14,836 bases of DNA, taken from DATJUF01 sp035524095. Lineage in GTDB: Bacteria; Desulfobacterota; Binatia; Binatales; Binataceae. Made by a program: the position numbers and the translations under genes. The notes beneath the pieces were generated by a model that was not told where the DNA came from, did no database searches, and was given only the letters and a program-made list of their open reading frames with translations. Positions 14,486 to 14,836 of the stretch are shown here, one piece after another (position 1 is the first letter of the stretch; the number at the start of each line of letters is the position of its first letter). The stretch spans positions 1 to 14,836 of the forward strand of contig DATKPK010000116.1 of the NCBI GenBank assembly GCA_035524095.1, in the 5' to 3' direction.

Positions 14486-14836
14486 TTACTGAGAAGTCCC
14501 AGGTATGCTTGCCCTGGCGGGCTGCTGGCTGAGGGTTGTGACTTGAGAGGCGATTGCTTGGCTCAGAGTCCCGAGGTCGGTGCTAAGCGCCGCGGACATG
14601 CCAGTGTCTCCGGGACCAACGGGGGTATTCGCACTGGTCTCGGTCGCGTAGAGATCGCGGCCGTTACTTGGATCTTTGATCACCCACCGTGCCCGCAGCA
14701 GCGACTGACCATCTGCGGTCGTTTCAAAGTTAAGCACCTGAATTGCGATCTGATAATCAACCCTAATCTCGTGATTCCACGGATATTCTTCAATTCGGTA
14801 CGTGTTCAGCAACTGCGCTAGGTTTTCATCGAGCAC
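14486..14836 (-). CDS. PqiC-like (ABC-type transport auxiliary) outer-membrane lipoprotein, C-terminal part
   Basis: The frame is open to the right edge, so the N-terminus and any lipobox lie outside the window; 116 or more residues are visible, ending with TAA at 14488-14486. The pattern matches the PqiC/YmbA (DUF330) family: ENLAQLLNTYRIEEYPW, a strand VDYQIAIQVLNFETTADGQ, then LLRARWVIKDPSNG, and a helix with LSTDLGTLSQAIASQV near the end, as in the family's 'aLsraLa.LSreIA'. PqiC proteins are outer-membrane lipoproteins that work with MCE-type proteins such as PqiAB in lipid transport between membranes. Genes for those partners would be expected just outside the window. The leading GTG at the edge is internal to the domain and is not the true start. 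Confidence 0.75.
   Translation of the reverse strand: MLDENLAQLLNTYRIEEYPWNHEIRVDYQIAIQVLNFETTADGQSLLRARWVIKDPSNGRDLYATETSANTPVGPGDTGMSAALSTDLGTLSQAIASQVTTLSQQPARASIPGTSQ

Noticed and set aside
1..14836. CRISPR array, insertion sequence or prophage
   Set aside because: No regularly spaced repeats, no transposase or integrase motifs, and no terminal inverted repeats flanking a gene were seen.

Overview
The window looks like an ordinary chromosomal stretch from a Gram-negative, mid-to-high-GC bacterium. A PqiC-type lipoprotein fragment at the right edge implies an outer membrane. The run ftsY, zapB-like, zapA, 5-formyltetrahydrofolate cyclo-ligase, RNase Y, plus a luciferase-like monooxygenase fragment, suggests a deltaproteobacterial-grade lineage (Desulfobacterota or Binatota type). 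That placement is inference from gene content, not from a marker phylogeny. No phage, insertion sequence, CRISPR array, toxin-antitoxin pair or defence island is visible.

Layout. 1-189: 3' end of a luciferase-like flavin monooxygenase (+). 75-716: decayed gene (-) with an in-frame TAG and no good start codon. 826-2490: RNase E/G (-), with a plausible promoter in the 281-bp divergent gap that it shares with an HNH endonuclease (2772-3419, +). 3567-7112: full-length chromosomal SMC (+). 7113-7467: a 355-bp non-coding gap with several inverted repeats, ending at the start of ftsY. 7468-9469: ftsY, zapB-like and zapA. 9470-9719: a non-coding gap at the position where many proteobacteria carry 6S RNA. 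9720-11908: 5-FTHF cyclo-ligase and RNase Y, tightly coupled. 11991-12557: a small ferritin-like protein. 12623-12792: tandem tRNA-Gln(CTG) and tRNA-Glu(CTC) behind a good promoter. 12950-13984: a zinc alcohol dehydrogenase. 13985-14485: an almost featureless convergent gap with one strong hairpin. 14486-14836: C-terminal half of a PqiC-like lipoprotein (-), running off the window.

The genes fall into recognisable jobs: chromosome organisation (SMC), membrane targeting (FtsY), Z-ring assembly (ZapA and the ZapB-like protein), folate one-carbon metabolism (cyclo-ligase), and RNA decay. RNase E/G and RNase Y sit about 8 kb apart. The least explained parts are the two non-coding gaps at 7113-7467 and 9470-9719, which contain inverted repeats and could encode structured RNAs. 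I found no convincing new multi-gene system here. The best leads are these RNA candidates, the broken gene at 75-716, the membrane-anchored FtsY, and the charged insertion in the S1 domain of RNase E/G.
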